From: UBA3263 sp964554665
GTDB taxonomy: Bacteria; Bacteroidota; Bacteroidia; Bacteroidales; Muribaculaceae
Reading direction: 5' to 3'
Length of the DNA: 41,362 nt
Assembly: GCA_964554665.1 (NCBI GenBank)
Contig: CAZKPP010000012.1
Coordinates: 1-41,362 of the forward strand
In this document: positions 16,648 through 26,232 of the stretch, piece by piece
Numbering within the stretch: the stretch's first letter is position 1
Layout of the letters: each line of letters starts with the position of its first letter
Translations under genes and position numbers: made by a program
The notes under the pieces: generated by a model
The model's input: only the letters and a program-made list of their open reading frames with translations
What the model was told of the DNA's origin: nothing
Database searches by the model: none

Positions 16648-18449
16648 TGGAGAAGCACGCGGCGATATGAGTTAAAGATTTTTGACTTGCTCACAAAGCC
16701 GACGTAGCGCCCCGTAGCATCCACTACCGGCAGATTCCACGCGCCGGTAGCATCAAAAATCTTCATAACCGCCTCCATATTCTGCCCGATGGTAATCTTG
16801 GCCGCCGGTGCGGTCATGAACTTGTTGACATACATGCGCCTGTAAAGGTCGGGGCGGAACATGATGTTGCGGATGTCGTCGAGAAGCACAATGCCAACCA
16901 GCATATCGTCCTTATCAACAACCGGGAAAAGGTTGCGCGTGGAGTGAGATATAACGTCACACATCTCCTTTAAACACATATCAGGGCTGACCTTCAAAAA
17001 GTCGGTCTCAACCACCGAATCCATCTTCAGCAGGGTCAGCACTGCCTTGTCCTTATGATGTGTCAGCAGTTCTCCGCGCTGGGCCAGACGCATGGTGTAG
17101 ATGCTGTAAGGCTCGAAAATCTTAATGGTGCCGTAGGCAATCGTGCTCACAATCAGCAGCGGCAGGAAAAGATTATAGCCACCGGTGAGCTCGGCGGTAA
17201 GGAAGATGCCCATCAGCGGAGCGTGCATAACGCCGCTCATAACCCCGGCCATTCCCATCAGCGCAAAATTTTTGGTCGATAGCTCCAGGTTAAAGAAATA
17301 GTTCAGCGCAAAGGCAAACAGGAACCCGGTCATGCAACCCACAAAGAGCGACGGTGCAAACGTGCCGCCCACGCCACCGGCACCGTTTGTGGCCGAAGTC
17401 GCAAAGGCCTTCATAAGAATAATGGCTAAGATGAACAATATAATCGCTATGGCGGAGGTGTTTTCGTGGTAAAACACCGAGGCGGTCACCACTTCGCCGG
17501 GGTCGCCGCCGAGCAGGTCGATAATCGCACCGTAACCCTCGCCATAGAGCGGCGGAAAAAGGAACACGAGCAGCGATAATATTGCGCCGCCAACTATAAA
17601 CTTAATCCAGGGCGCCTTGAGCTTGGAAAACATATTTTCCATCATGTTCATCACCTTGGTGAAATATAGCGACGAGAATCCGCAGAGAATGCCTAACAAA
17701 ATCACGAATGGTATGCGGGTAGTATAGAACGGCTCGCTCTGAATGAAGAAGAACTCGAAATCGTAACCCGAAAAAGTGTAGGCAACCGTAGCGGCCGTAA
17801 TCGACGAAATCAGCAGCGGCATAACCGAAGCAGCGGTCAGGTCGATCATCAGCACCTCAAGCGTAAAAAGCATGCCGGCAATCGGAGCCTTGAAAATGCC
17901 GGCAATACCGGCTGCTGCTCCGCACCCTACGAGCATCATGAGCACTCGGGGCGACATTCGGAACAACGAGCCGAGCTGCGAGCCTATGGCCGCGCCGGTG
18001 TAGACAATCGGGCCCTCGGCGCCGACCGAGCCGCCAAAACCGATGGTTATGGAGCTGGCAACGAGAGAGGTGTACATATTGTGCGCCTTCAGCCGCGATT
18101 TGTTTTGCGAAATTGCCTGCAACACGCGGGTTACGCCGTGCGAAATGTTGTCGCGCACAACATAGCGCACATATAGCGCCGTAATCAATATGCCGATAAC
18201 CGGAAATGCGAAATAGAGATAGTTGGCGCCGACGTTCGAGAAACTGCCGGTGAGCAAATGGGCTATAAAATGGATGAGCCATTTAAGAATCAGCGCCGCA
18301 AAACCGCACAACACGCCTATGAGCAGAGCCAGGACCAAAACGAACGTTTTTTCGCTCATGTGGTGCTGGCGCCAGCGCAAAAACCGGAGCAAAGCGCGGT
18401 TAACACGCTCTGACTTATAGGCGAAATGTTCGGTCGAAGTTTCTGACAT
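16632..18449 (-). CDS. ClC-family chloride channel with CBS domain pair
   Basis: A 605-residue membrane protein with the ClC core (about 35-430) and two C-terminal CBS domains (about 460-600). Signature motifs are GSVGAEGP (140-147, gating Glu E145), GGVGGTFAP (358-366) and a conserved tyrosine in IYTMRL near the end of the core. At the internal proton-glutamate position the sequence is LFTLEVL: E198 is followed by V199, where exchangers such as E. coli ClcA have EE. Eukaryotic ClC channels also have Val there, so this may conduct chloride without proton coupling; that is inference. The CBS pair may sense nucleotides. It is the last gene of the seven-gene minus-strand unit, 3 bases after the sugar transferase. 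Confidence 0.92.
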   Translation of the reverse strand: MSETSTEHFAYKSERVNRALLRFLRWRQHHMSEKTFVLVLALLIGVLCGFAALILKWLIHFIAHLLTGSFSNVGANYLYFAFPVIGILITALYVRYVVRDNISHGVTRVLQAISQNKSRLKAHNMYTSLVASSITIGFGGSVGAEGPIVYTGAAIGSQLGSLFRMSPRVLMMLVGCGAAAGIAGIFKAPIAGMLFTLEVLMIDLTAASVMPLLISSITAATVAYTFSGYDFEFFFIQSEPFYTTRIPFVILLGILCGFSSLYFTKVMNMMENMFSKLKAPWIKFIVGGAILSLLVFLFPPLYGEGYGAIIDLLGGDPGEVVTASVFYHENTSAIAIILFILAIILMKAFATSATNGAGGVGGTFAPSLFVGCMTGFLFAFALNYFFNLELSTKNFALMGMAGVMSGVMHAPLMGIFLTAELTGGYNLFLPLLIVSTIAYGTIKIFEPYSIYTMRLAQRGELLTHHKDKAVLTLLKMDSVVETDFLKVSPDMCLKEMCDVISHSTRNLFPVVDKDDMLVGIVLLDDIRNIMFRPDLYRRMYVNKFMTAPAAKITIGQNMEAVMKIFDATGAWNLPVVDATGRYVGFVSKSKIFNSYRRVLLHYSED

Positions 18450-18452
18450 AGG

Positions 18453-19886
18453 TTATTTTCCTTGCCCGCTGACGACGGTGTTGACCGTATGGAGCAGAAT
18501 TTTCAAATCGGTTGAAAGAGAGATGCTCTCAAGATATATAAGGTCATAGCGCAGGCGCTCAACCATTTCATCGACGGTTGACGCGTAGCCGAAACGCACC
18601 ATGCCCCACGAAGTGATGCCCGGGCGCACCTGATAGAGCATCGGATATAGCGGCACTCGTTCGGCAATGCGGTTGGCAAACTCGCGGCGTTCGGGGCGCG
18701 GGCCAACAAGCGACATTTCGCCTTTCATAACATTAACGAACTGCGGAAGCTCATCTATGCGATATTTGCGCAACAAACGCCCGGCGCGCGTAATGCGCGG
18801 GTCATTATCTTTAGTCAGCTGCGGCTGACCGTCGGCTTCGGCGTTGCGCACCATAGAGCGGAATTTCAGAATAGTGAACGGCTTGCCGCCGAGGCCAAGA
18901 CGCTTCTGGCGGAAGAACACCGGGCCGGGTGAATCAAGCTTAATAATCACACTGATTACCAAGAATATCGGCGACAGCAGAATCAAAGCTACTGTCGAGG
19001 TCACAACATCGATCAGGCGCTTCATGTTGGCCGTTGAACTTGAGATGTTAGGCGACGAAATGCACACCAGCGGCTCGCCGACAACGTTAAACTGCCGGCC
19101 GGAAGCCAGCGCAATCATGTTGAGGTCGGGGCTCATCAGCAATCCGCCGTTAATGTCGTAGGCCAACCGCATGAACTCAGCCAAGTTTACGCCGTCGGCC
19201 AGCGCACGCGGGGTAAGAATCAGATTCGTAACCGCATGGTTGACGCAATAGTGGCGCACGTCGCGGTTAGATATAACCTCCAGCTCGCGGCAGCGGGAAT
19301 CGACCGGCGAATTCTGCGTGAGCCGGACGAAGGCCACGACGTTAATGCCCATTCCCTTGCGCAGGGTGTTGATTTTGTGGGCCAACTCGTAGGCATCGGC
19401 ATCGGTGCCGAGCATAACGGCGGCATCGGTGTTGTTGCGGTCGTGAACCGAGCGCACAACGGTTCTTGTTATCAGGAAGCGGCCCGAATACACACAGCCG
19501 AAAATAATGCCCAACGCAACACTCAGACGCTCGAAAACATCAGAACGCTGCCAAAGGGCATCGTTGACCACCGCCAAGAAAAATATAAGGAACGTGCCGG
19601 CAATCGCCGAAGCCAGAGTCATAATAAACTCCTGGGCGCGCGAGCGCTGATATACGTCGTTATAATACCCCGACAACCAATAGATACCCAACAGGGCTAT
19701 CGGGAAGAATATCTGGCCGGACCAAACATTTACGTTGCGGTAGTAGGTTGCAAAGGTAATATCGTCAACCGTCAGCCGATAGCGGAAATAGTTAAACAAC
19801 AAAATCGCCACCGAGCTTGTCAGCAAGTCGGTAAGCACATAAAGTAAGCGCAGGCGATTCTGTATTCTGAGGTTAAGACTTATCAA
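18453..19886 (-). CDS. Polyprenyl-phosphate sugar phosphotransferase (exopolysaccharide/O-antigen priming)
   Basis: A 477-residue WbaP/WcaJ-type initiating transferase that puts a sugar-1-phosphate on undecaprenyl phosphate. The N-terminal part has about four membrane helices, then a CoA-binding-like soluble domain (about 150-275). The bacterial sugar transferase domain starts at KRLIDVV (289) with a re-entrant helix, PGPVFFRQKR (320-329), KFRSM (341-345), the acidic pair D378-E379 in IDELPQF, and MSLVGPRPE (391-399). The sugar is not predictable from sequence. The start is TTG at 19886, since no ATG lies near the N-terminus. The TTGA overlap with the tsaC stop supports it. Confidence 0.9.
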   Translation of the reverse strand: MISLNLRIQNRLRLLYVLTDLLTSSVAILLFNYFRYRLTVDDITFATYYRNVNVWSGQIFFPIALLGIYWLSGYYNDVYQRSRAQEFIMTLASAIAGTFLIFFLAVVNDALWQRSDVFERLSVALGIIFGCVYSGRFLITRTVVRSVHDRNNTDAAVMLGTDADAYELAHKINTLRKGMGINVVAFVRLTQNSPVDSRCRELEVISNRDVRHYCVNHAVTNLILTPRALADGVNLAEFMRLAYDINGGLLMSPDLNMIALASGRQFNVVGEPLVCISSPNISSSTANMKRLIDVVTSTVALILLSPIFLVISVIIKLDSPGPVFFRQKRLGLGGKPFTILKFRSMVRNAEADGQPQLTKDNDPRITRAGRLLRKYRIDELPQFVNVMKGEMSLVGPRPERREFANRIAERVPLYPMLYQVRPGITSWGMVRFGYASTVDEMVERLRYDLIYLESISLSTDLKILLHTVNTVVSGQGK

Positions 19887-20452
19887 GGCCTTATGATTTT
19901 AACGATTCCGCTTTCGGTAAGTTTAATGATTGTCGACGGCTTGCGGTCGCCGTCGGGTGCGCGCCGTCCGGTAGTGCATACGTAGTCAACCGCTTCGAGC
20001 AACCGGGGGTCAATGTCGGCAAAGCGCCCGGGGGTCGGCTTGCCGGAAACGTTGGCCGAGGTGCTGACCAGCGGCCTGCGCAGCCGTCGGCAGAGCTCGC
20101 GACAAAAGGGATGGTCGGTAACCCTGACCGCCAGAGAGCCGTCGGCCGCCGGCAGATTCGGAGCGAGGGGTGGCACCAGAGCCCGGTCGTAGATAACGGT
20201 CAGCGGGTCAACCGCCGCTTCCAGCAGCTGGTAGGCAACCTCGGGAACGCCGTCGACCCAGCGTTCAAGGTCGTCGGCCGAGCCGAGAAGGGTTATCAGA
20301 GCCTTGGCATCGGAGCGCTGCTTGATTTCATAGATGCGCTCAACGGCGCGGGCGTTGGTGGCGTCACACCCTAACCCCCACACCGTATCGGTCGGGTAGA
20401 GAATCACGCCACCGCGCTTAACAACGTCCAATGCCTGCTCTAAATCGCTCAT
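19883..20452 (-). CDS. tsaC: L-threonylcarbamoyladenylate synthase (TsaC/YrdC type)
   Basis: A 189-residue YrdC-domain protein that makes threonylcarbamoyl-AMP from threonine, bicarbonate and ATP for the t6A37 modification of ANN-reading tRNAs. Visible motifs are YPTDTVWGLGCDA (18-30), YEIKQRSDAKAL (the basic substrate-binding segment) and STSANVSGKPTP. It has the short form with no C-terminal Sua5 domain. It overlaps its neighbours by 4 bases on both sides. Confidence 0.94.
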   Translation of the reverse strand: MSDLEQALDVVKRGGVILYPTDTVWGLGCDATNARAVERIYEIKQRSDAKALITLLGSADDLERWVDGVPEVAYQLLEAAVDPLTVIYDRALVPPLAPNLPAADGSLAVRVTDHPFCRELCRRLRRPLVSTSANVSGKPTPGRFADIDPRLLEAVDYVCTTGRRAPDGDRKPSTIIKLTESGIVKIIRP

Positions 20453-22449
20453 TTTGCGGAGTATTCCTTGGAATAGCGGAGAACCTGAGGCAAGAAATCT
20501 TCGGTGTAAGAAACCTTAACGTCAGTGATTTCGCCATTGGCATCCTTTTCGAGGGTATAAACAGGGTTTACGAAACCTTTATAAGGAGCGATGTTCAGGG
20601 CATTGTAGCGCTCAAGAACTTCCTTATGCAGGTCGGGGTCAACCTTAACGGCATAGTTTTCAACCAGCAGGCGTCCGGCTTCATAGTCGCCTTCGCTCTT
20701 AATGCGCTGAATTTCGGCAAGCAGCTTGCCGAAGAGGTTGCGCAGGGCATCATAGTCGTTGACCTGAACGTAGGTCTTGCCATCTTTCTTAACGAGTTCA
20801 ACAACGTTGTTGTCGGCACCCTTTTCAAACACCCACTTGGCAATGAGCTGACGGTTGCGCATGTGCGCTTCCTCAACGTCCTTGCCCGGTTCGATGCGAA
20901 CCAGCTGGGTCATCAGGCCGTTCATCATATACTTGTAGTATTCAGCCTTATAAGCGTCGGGGTTATCGAGCAGGCCGAGCTCAATCAGCTTCGGGTCGGC
21001 CAGATAATAGAGGGCAAACAGGTCGGCACGTGCTTCTTCGAGGGTCGAGCCGTGGGCTTTCAGCGCATCGGGGTCAACGCCGGGGAGCAGACGGCCCGAG
21101 CCGTGGCCCAGACACTCATGCAGATCGGTGTGCATATTGTCGGTAATGTAACCGTAGTCGGCCATGAGCTTGCGGGTGGGTTCGTCAATAACGAATTCTT
21201 CGGCAAAACCGTTGCCCTGAGCGGCAATGTCGTATGCCTCGGTGATATTTTCAATGGTTACCGACTTCGAACCGTGGGCCGCGCGAATCCAGTTGGCATT
21301 GGGCAGGTTAATGCCGATGGGAGTTGCAGGATAGGAGTCGCCGGCAAGAATAGCGGCGGTGATAACCTTGGCGCTCACGCCCTTGACTTCGGGTTTGCGG
21401 AAACGCGGGTCAACCGGCGAGTTGTCTTCAAACCACTGGGCGTTGGCGCTCACGGTTTCGGTGCGCTGACTGGCCTCTTTGTTCTTGAAGTTTACAATGC
21501 TTTCATATTGGCCGGTCATGCCCAGGGGGTCGCCATAGCTTTCAATAAAGCCATTGATGAAGTCAACGTCTGAATTGGTGTCTTCAACCCAGGCTATGGA
21601 GTAGTCATCGAAAGTTTTCAGCGAGCCGGTCTGATAGAACGAAATGAGTTTATCAATATAGTCTTTCTGCTGCTCGTTTTCGGCATACTTCGATGCCTCG
21701 GTCAGCAGGGCCACGATTTTTTCGATATACGGAGAATAAACGCCGCCGACTTTGTAGACTTCCTCAACAATGGTGCCGTCGGGCTGCTTAACCAGTCGCG
21801 AGTTCAAACCGTAGCTGATGGGGTTCGGGTCTTTGGGGTCCTTGAGCTTGGCGTAGTAATCTTCAACTTCTTCCATGGTTATTCCGCCGCCATAGAGGTT
21901 GCAGGCAGAGGTGGCGATGAGGTCAACGCCATCGGCCTGGTTTACGCGCTTGGCCATGATTTCGGGGTTAAACATAACCTCGGAGATTTCTTCGAAGTTG
22001 TCGGGTTTCACGCCGGCCTGTTCAACCTGCTGCGCAAACCATTCGCGCGAGAATCCGGGCTGGAACTTATCCATCGAGTAATGGTGGTGGATGCCGTTGG
22101 CAAACTCAACCTGCTTCAGATAGGTTTCAAAGGCCTTGTAGTTTTCATCGCCCTTGGAGCCTTTATAAGAGGTGTAAACACCCTCCAGCATGTCGCGGAT
22201 AGGCAAGTTATATTTGCAATTCTGATCCCAGATAATGTCGCGGCCGGTAATGGCGGCTTCCTGCAGATAATAAACCAGCTTTTTCTGGTTCAGGCTCAGG
22301 GAGTCGAAGCCGGGAACAGTGTAACGCAACACTTCAATGTCGGCAAAACGGTCAACGGTGTAGTCGATTTCAGGATCGGGAACGGCATGCTTGCAGCCAA
22401 CGAATGCTGCAGCGGCTAATGCGATGGGCATAACTGATTTGAGTTTCAT
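20449..22449 (-). CDS. Dipeptidyl-peptidase III-type zinc peptidase (family M49), lipoprotein
   Basis: A 666-residue M49 peptidase, a family that removes dipeptides from the N-termini of peptides. The zinc site is HECLGH (444-449), the M49 HExxGH form, with EEARAD (471-476) supplying the third ligand. The first 19 residues are a lipoprotein signal with lipobox FVGC and C19 as lipidation site, so it is exported, unlike cytosolic eukaryotic DPP III. It overlaps the methyltransferase and tsaC genes by 4 bases each. Its place in this housekeeping unit does not reveal a specific substrate. Confidence 0.92.
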   Translation of the reverse strand: MKLKSVMPIALAAAAFVGCKHAVPDPEIDYTVDRFADIEVLRYTVPGFDSLSLNQKKLVYYLQEAAITGRDIIWDQNCKYNLPIRDMLEGVYTSYKGSKGDENYKAFETYLKQVEFANGIHHHYSMDKFQPGFSREWFAQQVEQAGVKPDNFEEISEVMFNPEIMAKRVNQADGVDLIATSACNLYGGGITMEEVEDYYAKLKDPKDPNPISYGLNSRLVKQPDGTIVEEVYKVGGVYSPYIEKIVALLTEASKYAENEQQKDYIDKLISFYQTGSLKTFDDYSIAWVEDTNSDVDFINGFIESYGDPLGMTGQYESIVNFKNKEASQRTETVSANAQWFEDNSPVDPRFRKPEVKGVSAKVITAAILAGDSYPATPIGINLPNANWIRAAHGSKSVTIENITEAYDIAAQGNGFAEEFVIDEPTRKLMADYGYITDNMHTDLHECLGHGSGRLLPGVDPDALKAHGSTLEEARADLFALYYLADPKLIELGLLDNPDAYKAEYYKYMMNGLMTQLVRIEPGKDVEEAHMRNRQLIAKWVFEKGADNNVVELVKKDGKTYVQVNDYDALRNLFGKLLAEIQRIKSEGDYEAGRLLVENYAVKVDPDLHKEVLERYNALNIAPYKGFVNPVYTLEKDANGEITDVKVSYTEDFLPQVLRYSKEYSAK

Positions 22450-23633
22450 TCTACTTGTAAGATTAGTCCCTTCAGGTATTCGCCTTCGGGGTGGTAAATA
22501 TTTATCGGATGATCGGCGGGCTGGGTGAGCTGATGCAAAATGCGCACCTTGCGCCCGGTTTGCGCGGCAGCGGTGAATACTGCCAGGCGGAACTGCTCGC
22601 GGCTCACGGCCTGCGAACAGCTGAAAGTAAAGAGTATGCCGCCCGGGGCAATCTGTTCGATAGCCCGTGCGTTGAGTCGGCGATAGCCAATCAGGGCGTT
22701 GCGCAGGGCGCTGCGATGTTTGGCAAACGCCGGCGGGTCGAGAATAATAAGGTCGTACTGACCTTTTTCAATGTCGGCCAGATATTTGAAGGCATCAACG
22801 GCAAAGGCCTCGTGGTTCTTGGCCTCGGGGAAGTTCATTTCAACGTTGGCGCGGGTCAGCTCTACGGCCTTGCCCGAGGAATCTACGGAATGAACCAGCT
22901 CTGCGCCGCCGCGAATGGCATACACGGAGAAGCCGCCGGTATAGCAGAACATATTCAGCACCTTGCGGCCGGCGCTATAGTGCTGCAGCAGCGAGCGATT
23001 ATCGCGCTGGTCAACGAAGAACCCGGTTTTTTGGCCGCGCAGCCAGTCAATATTGAAGCTCAGGCCGTTTTCCAGGGCTACGCTGCCGGCATAATTGCCT
23101 ATGATATACTCGTTTTGCGGGTCGAGATGCGCTTTGTAGGGCAACGTAGTTTCCGACTTGTAATAAACGTTGGTCACCGGCAGCCCGGGAATCTCAGTCA
23201 ATGCTTGCGCAATGATGTCGCGACAGAAATGCATACCCGGCGAATGGGCCTGAACCACGGCCGTGGGGCCATAGATGTCAACCACCAGCCCGGGGAGGAA
23301 ATCGCCCTCGCCATGCACCAGGCGGTAGGCGTTGTTATCGGGGCGAATGAGATTCAAAGCCTTGCGCAACTCGAAAGCTGCGGTTAGTCGCTCCGCAAAA
23401 AATTCGTGGTCTATGGCCCTGGTGCGCCCGAATTCGAGCATGCGCACGACAATACTGCCGATCTGATAATGACCGATGCCGAGCAAATCGCCGTCCGATG
23501 CACGCACTTCAACAACGTCGCCTTCTTCAATGCCTTCGGGCATCCGGGCAACGGCACCGGAAAATACCCACGGGTGGAAACGGCGCAACGAATCTTCCTT
23601 GCCTCGCTTAAGTGTTATTACCGGATAGCTCAT
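22446..23633 (-). CDS. Class I SAM-dependent rRNA methyltransferase (RlmI-like)
   Basis: A 395-residue protein: N-terminal PUA domain (about 1-75, starting LKRGKEDSLRRFHPWVFSGA), a linker domain, then a Rossmann methyltransferase with FCYTGGFSVYA as SAM loop, DPPAFAKHR as the motif IV active-site segment and FSCSQAVS near the end. E. coli RlmI makes m5C1962 in 23S rRNA; the same target is likely but unproven. It overlaps rseP and the M49 peptidase gene by 4 bases each. Confidence 0.92.
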   Translation of the reverse strand: MSYPVITLKRGKEDSLRRFHPWVFSGAVARMPEGIEEGDVVEVRASDGDLLGIGHYQIGSIVVRMLEFGRTRAIDHEFFAERLTAAFELRKALNLIRPDNNAYRLVHGEGDFLPGLVVDIYGPTAVVQAHSPGMHFCRDIIAQALTEIPGLPVTNVYYKSETTLPYKAHLDPQNEYIIGNYAGSVALENGLSFNIDWLRGQKTGFFVDQRDNRSLLQHYSAGRKVLNMFCYTGGFSVYAIRGGAELVHSVDSSGKAVELTRANVEMNFPEAKNHEAFAVDAFKYLADIEKGQYDLIILDPPAFAKHRSALRNALIGYRRLNARAIEQIAPGGILFTFSCSQAVSREQFRLAVFTAAAQTGRKVRILHQLTQPADHPINIYHPEGEYLKGLILQVE

Positions 23634-25060
23634 TGGGAAACTCTGATTATATCGTTAAGGTTAACAAATAGCAGCAACGCCAGCAAGAAGAACAAGCCAA
23701 CAGTCTGCACTATTTCCATTATACGGTCGGAGGGCTTCCGACGAGTAATAACCTCGTAAATGAGGAACAAAACATGGCCGCCGTCGAGAGCCGGAATCGG
23801 CAGAATATTCATAAATGCGAGCGCAAGGCTCAAGAATGCCGTCAGTGACCAGAAGCCATACCAGTTCCAGCGTTCAGGGAACATATCGCCCAGAGCAATG
23901 AAGCCGCCGAGGCTCTTAGCGCCTTCTTTGCTGAACACATGTTTCATCGACTTAACGTAGTTGCCCAAGGTAGAAGTGCCCAACTCCCAGCCGGCGGGAA
24001 CGGATTCAACCAATCCGTATTGTTTGCGGAATATGGGGTAGATTTCGTTAGGCGGGGCGAGTTTGAAACCAAGTTTACCTCCTTCGGTAGGAGTTGCGGT
24101 CAGTTCGAGTTCATGGCCATTGCGAATAACCTTAATAGGCGTCGGTCGGCCGGCGTATGACTCAAGCGCTGCGGTCAGTTCGCCGTAAGAGGGGGTCAGG
24201 CTGTCGCCAACAGCAACTATGCGGTCACCCTTTTCAAGACCGGCTTTTGCTGCGGGTTCACCTTTGATGGCTTCGGCAACCACTACCGGCATCCGATAGA
24301 TAAAGAAACCTTTATCCTTATTGATCTGCATTACGAAGTCGTCGGGCAGGTCGATATTGACCGTGTCACGGCCATTGCGGAGAACGGAAACCGTATGGGC
24401 CTGTGCCAGAACTGCCATTACATTGGGCGTGTCGGCGTCAACCTCCTTGCCGTCGGCCATCAGCGGGATGTCGCCATTGCGGAACCCGGCCTCGATAGCG
24501 GTCGGCACGAACTCCATGCCGGCATAGGCATCACGATAGTGGATGTATTCCTTGCCCCAGTGGAAGGTCATACCTGTATAGATAATTATGGCTGCCAGGA
24601 AATTGAACAACACGCCGCCACACATCACCAGCAGGCGCTGCCATGCGGGCTTGGTGCGGAATTCCCAATCCTGAGGCTCGGCGGCAAGTTTTTCCTTGTC
24701 TTGCGTCTCATCAATCATGCCGGCAATGGCGCAATAGCCTCCCAGCGGCACCCAACCTATGCCATAAATGGTTTGCTTCCAGGCCGGAACGGGGTTGCCG
24801 GTCTTTTGGTAATCCTGGCCGACATTAAACGATGCCAGCGGGTGCGGTTTCTCTTCTTTATCCATCCACGTGCATAGCTCCAGGCGACCCTCGGCGGGAA
24901 TGTAGCGGAGCAGCGAAAAGCGCGGATTGAAGAACATATAGAACTTTTCAACGCGTATTCCGAAAATGCGCGCGAAAATATAGTGACCGAACTCATGGAC
25001 TACAATCAGTAGCGAGAACGCAAGAATGAATTGCAGGGCCTTAATCAGAAAAACTTCCAT
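23630..25060 (-). CDS. rseP: Site-2 intramembrane metalloprotease RseP
   Basis: A 476-residue M50 protease that cleaves membrane substrates such as anti-sigma factors or signal-peptide remnants. The zinc site is HEFGH (22-26) in the first helix, and the third ligand is in NILPIPALDGGH near the C-terminus. A central periplasmic PDZ region lies around EPAAKAGLEKGDRIVAVGD. The length is normal for Bacteroidota RseP. It is 2 bases after dxr and overlaps the methyltransferase gene by 4 bases; the dxr-rseP neighbourhood is common in bacteria. Confidence 0.96.
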   Translation of the reverse strand: MEVFLIKALQFILAFSLLIVVHEFGHYIFARIFGIRVEKFYMFFNPRFSLLRYIPAEGRLELCTWMDKEEKPHPLASFNVGQDYQKTGNPVPAWKQTIYGIGWVPLGGYCAIAGMIDETQDKEKLAAEPQDWEFRTKPAWQRLLVMCGGVLFNFLAAIIIYTGMTFHWGKEYIHYRDAYAGMEFVPTAIEAGFRNGDIPLMADGKEVDADTPNVMAVLAQAHTVSVLRNGRDTVNIDLPDDFVMQINKDKGFFIYRMPVVVAEAIKGEPAAKAGLEKGDRIVAVGDSLTPSYGELTAALESYAGRPTPIKVIRNGHELELTATPTEGGKLGFKLAPPNEIYPIFRKQYGLVESVPAGWELGTSTLGNYVKSMKHVFSKEGAKSLGGFIALGDMFPERWNWYGFWSLTAFLSLALAFMNILPIPALDGGHVLFLIYEVITRRKPSDRIMEIVQTVGLFFLLALLLFVNLNDIIRVSQ

Positions 25061-25062
25061 TA

Positions 25063-26223
25063 TTAACCAATAATTTCTTCGGCAATCGAGCGTGCCTGAA
25101 GATTGGATTCAACATAGTCGTCGAGAGTGGGATGAGCGATAAACTCGGCCCGGTCGACGGTTTGAGTAATTACGCGGTAAATATCGTTGAAGCCCACTTT
25201 GCCGCGACGGAAAGCGAGGTTAACGATTTCGTTGGCGGCATTGACCACGCAGGCGGTGTTGCCGCCGCGGCGCAGCGAGTAGCCGGCCAGCCCGATGCAG
25301 GGGAATTTACTTTCGTCGGGCAGTTCGAATGTCAGCGACGTATAGTCGGCAATGGTCATGGGGCGCTCACCGGTTGCGAGGCGCTGACGCATGCCCAGGG
25401 CGTAGCTGATGGGCAGATGCATGTCGGGGATGCCGAGCTGGGCCTTGACGGCGCCATCGGTAAACTCAACCATTGAGTGCACAATGCTTTGCGGATGCAC
25501 AACCGCCATAATCTGATCCGGTTCTACGCCAAACAGCCATTTAGCCTCGATGATTTCAAAAGCCTTGTTGAGCATGGTTGCCGAGTCAATGGTGATTTTC
25601 GCGCCCATATCCCAGTTGGGGTGTTTGAGCGCCTGGGCGGCGGTTACGGTAGCGAGCGCATCGGCGGGCAAAGTGCGGAACGGCCCGCCGCTGGCGGTTA
25701 TGATCAGGCGTTTGATGCGCGCCGAATCTTCGCCCTGCAGGCACTGATAAATTGCCGAGTGCTCCGAATCAACGGGTATAACTTTGGTTTTCGACGATTT
25801 CAGGGCGTCGGTAACCAGTTCGCCGGCAACCACAAGGGTTTCCTTATTGGCCAGCGCAATGTCTTTGTTGGCGGCGATGGCCCGCAGCGTGGGCATCAGC
25901 CCGGAGTAGCCGACGGTGGCGGTTACAACCATATCAACGTCAGCGGCCTCCATTTCAGCCAAAATCGCATCTTCGCCGGCAGCTACAGCTATACCCGAGC
26001 CGGCAAGACGCTGCTTGAGCTCGTTATATTTCGACGTGTCGGCAATTACTACTCGGCGCGGCCGATAGCGAAGGGCCTGCTCGGCCAAGGCTTCCACACG
26101 GCTTCCGCCAATGAGCACCGTAGCTTCAAACAGTTCCGGATTGCGTCCGATTATATCTAAAGTCTGCTTGCCTATAGACCCCGTGGAGCCAAGGATTGCA
26201 ATTTTCTTTTTCGATTGGTTCAT
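25063..26223 (-). CDS. dxr: 1-deoxy-D-xylulose 5-phosphate reductoisomerase
   Basis: A 386-residue enzyme of the MEP isoprenoid pathway that turns DXP into MEP using NADPH. The NADPH loop is ILGSTGSIGKQTLD, followed by ALANKETLVVAGE, PVDSEHSAIYQCL with the metal-binding acidic residues, and ASGGPF. I chose the ATG at 26223 (MNQSKKKIAI). A longer TTG start at 26235 would lie inside the -7 promoter box itself and so cannot be translated from this promoter. It heads the seven-gene unit ending at the ClC gene. Confidence 0.97.
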   Translation of the reverse strand: MNQSKKKIAILGSTGSIGKQTLDIIGRNPELFEATVLIGGSRVEALAEQALRYRPRRVVIADTSKYNELKQRLAGSGIAVAAGEDAILAEMEAADVDMVVTATVGYSGLMPTLRAIAANKDIALANKETLVVAGELVTDALKSSKTKVIPVDSEHSAIYQCLQGEDSARIKRLIITASGGPFRTLPADALATVTAAQALKHPNWDMGAKITIDSATMLNKAFEIIEAKWLFGVEPDQIMAVVHPQSIVHSMVEFTDGAVKAQLGIPDMHLPISYALGMRQRLATGERPMTIADYTSLTFELPDESKFPCIGLAGYSLRRGGNTACVVNAANEIVNLAFRRGKVGFNDIYRVITQTVDRAEFIAHPTLDDYVESNLQARSIAEEIIG

Positions 26224-26232
26224 AAGTTCTCG

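Noticed and set aside
20431..21573. 380-codon plus-strand frame opposite the M49 peptidase gene
   Set aside because: It is antisense to a clear zinc peptidase and has no plausible domain or promoter.
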